Source: Persephonella sp. | GTDB lineage: Bacteria; Aquificota; Aquificia; Aquificales; Hydrogenothermaceae | Assembly (NCBI GenBank): GCA_027081375.1 | Contig: JALWKR010000067.1 | Span: forward strand, 1-6,868 | Reading direction: 5' to 3' | DNA: 6,868 nucleotides | Made by a program: the position numbers and the translations under genes | Part shown: positions 6,710-6,868 of the stretch, piece by piece | Layout: each line of letters begins with the position of its first letter | How positions within the stretch are numbered: position 1 is the stretch's first letter | Notes under the pieces: generated by a model | Database searches by the model: none | What the model was told of the DNA's origin: nothing | Seen by the model: the letters and a program-made list of their open reading frames with translations, nothing else

Positions 6710-6793
6710 GTGGTCGTTTACGAAGTAAACGACAATAAACTACCATTTGACTATATGTTTTTCAAGTTAAACTTTTACAACTTGCTTTTAATC
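6672..6793. repeat. 10-bp direct repeat GCTTTTAATC flanking the hairpin region
   Basis: GCTTTTAATC occurs at 6672-6681 and again at 6784-6793, 112 bp apart, with both hairpins between the copies; a shorter GCTTTTA is also at 6654-6660. The repeat is exact, but in AT-rich DNA it may be chance. IS200/IS605 elements make no target duplications, so it does not directly support that assignment. Confidence 0.4.
6713..6733. repeat. perfect 9-bp hairpin with GAA loop
   Basis: GTCGTTTAC (6713-6721) and GTAAACGAC (6725-6733) are exact inverted copies around GAA. It lies 11 nt after the preceding hairpin and is not followed by a T run on either strand, so it is not an obvious terminator. It could be a second structured end of the same mobile-element relic, part of a structured RNA, or a protein site. 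Its function is unknown. Confidence 0.6.
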
Positions 6794-6810
6794 GTTCATT
6801 ATCCTATACT
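6782..6810 (+). promoter_or_regulatory. candidate promoter reading off the right edge
   Basis: TATACT (6805-6810) matches 5 of 6 bases of the -10 consensus and lies 17 nt after a weak -35, TTGCTT (6782-6787). Transcription would start near 6817 and could serve a gene starting near the window end. The -35 match is only 3 of 6. Confidence 0.3.
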
Positions 6811-6844
6811 ATATGTGGTATAAGTAAGAAAAATTTGGAACCAA

Positions 6845-6868
6845 ATGTTAAAAAAGCAAGAACCTGCG
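6845..6868 (+). CDS. possible 5' end of a gene cut by the right edge
   Basis: ATG at 6845-6847 opens a frame of eight codons (MLKKQEPA) that continues to the last base. A weak ribosome binding site, GGAA (6837-6840), lies just upstream and a candidate -10 lies about 35 nt upstream. Eight codons cannot identify a family, and the frame could close just beyond the edge. Confidence 0.22.

Noticed and set aside
6682..6733. The two hairpins after bioB as terminators
   Set aside because: Neither is followed by a run of T on either strand, and bioB already has a convincing terminator at 6631-6659.
6661..6793. CRISPR array or tRNA in the hairpin region
   Set aside because: The repeated 10-mer occurs only twice without regular spacers, the two hairpins are different sequences, and no cloverleaf or T-loop motif is seen.
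6755..6823. 22-codon frame beginning MFFKLNFYN
   Set aside because: It is very short, hydrophobic by base composition, has no ribosome binding site, and lies in a region of inverted repeats.

Overview
The window is a strongly AT-rich stretch of bacterial chromosome carrying ordinary housekeeping genes. Lysine- and glutamate-rich proteins, heavy use of AGA and ATA codons, tight gene packing and the character of RsmH, FtsI, GlnD and BioB suggest a thermophilic Aquificota bacterium, probably of the Persephonella/Sulfurihydrogenibium group (Hydrogenothermaceae). This assignment is an inference from sequence style, not a database result.

Left block (1-2661, + strand): a short division and cell-wall (dcw) segment in the order rsmH (3' part only), ftsL, ftsI. 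The genes are 12 nt apart and then overlap by 8 nt, so they are probably one transcript. RsmH methylates 16S rRNA, FtsL is a single-pass divisome protein and FtsI is the septal peptidoglycan transpeptidase. The usual next genes (murE, murF, mraY and so on) are absent: the run stops at ftsI, whose stop codon overlaps that of a convergent gene.

Middle block (2658-5491, - strand): a two-gene operon of glnD, the bifunctional PII uridylyltransferase/uridylyl-removing enzyme of nitrogen control, followed after 8 nt by an unrecognised 71-aa protein whose ribosome binding site contains the glnD stop codon.

Right block (5492-6868): a 146-nt, very AT-rich divergent intergenic region with candidate promoters for glnD and bioB, each overlaid by a dyad that could be an operator. 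Then comes bioB (biotin synthase, all cluster ligands present), ended by a hairpin terminator whose loop contains part of the stop codon. The last 210 nt hold no complete gene. They contain two perfect hairpins, one resembling an IS200/IS605 (TnpB-type) right end, a 10-bp direct repeat around both, a candidate promoter and possibly the first codons of a new gene running off the edge.

I see no CRISPR array, tRNA, rRNA or defence locus. I found no convincing undescribed multi-gene system; the best leads are the small gene coupled to glnD, the regulatory dyads and the hairpin region after bioB.
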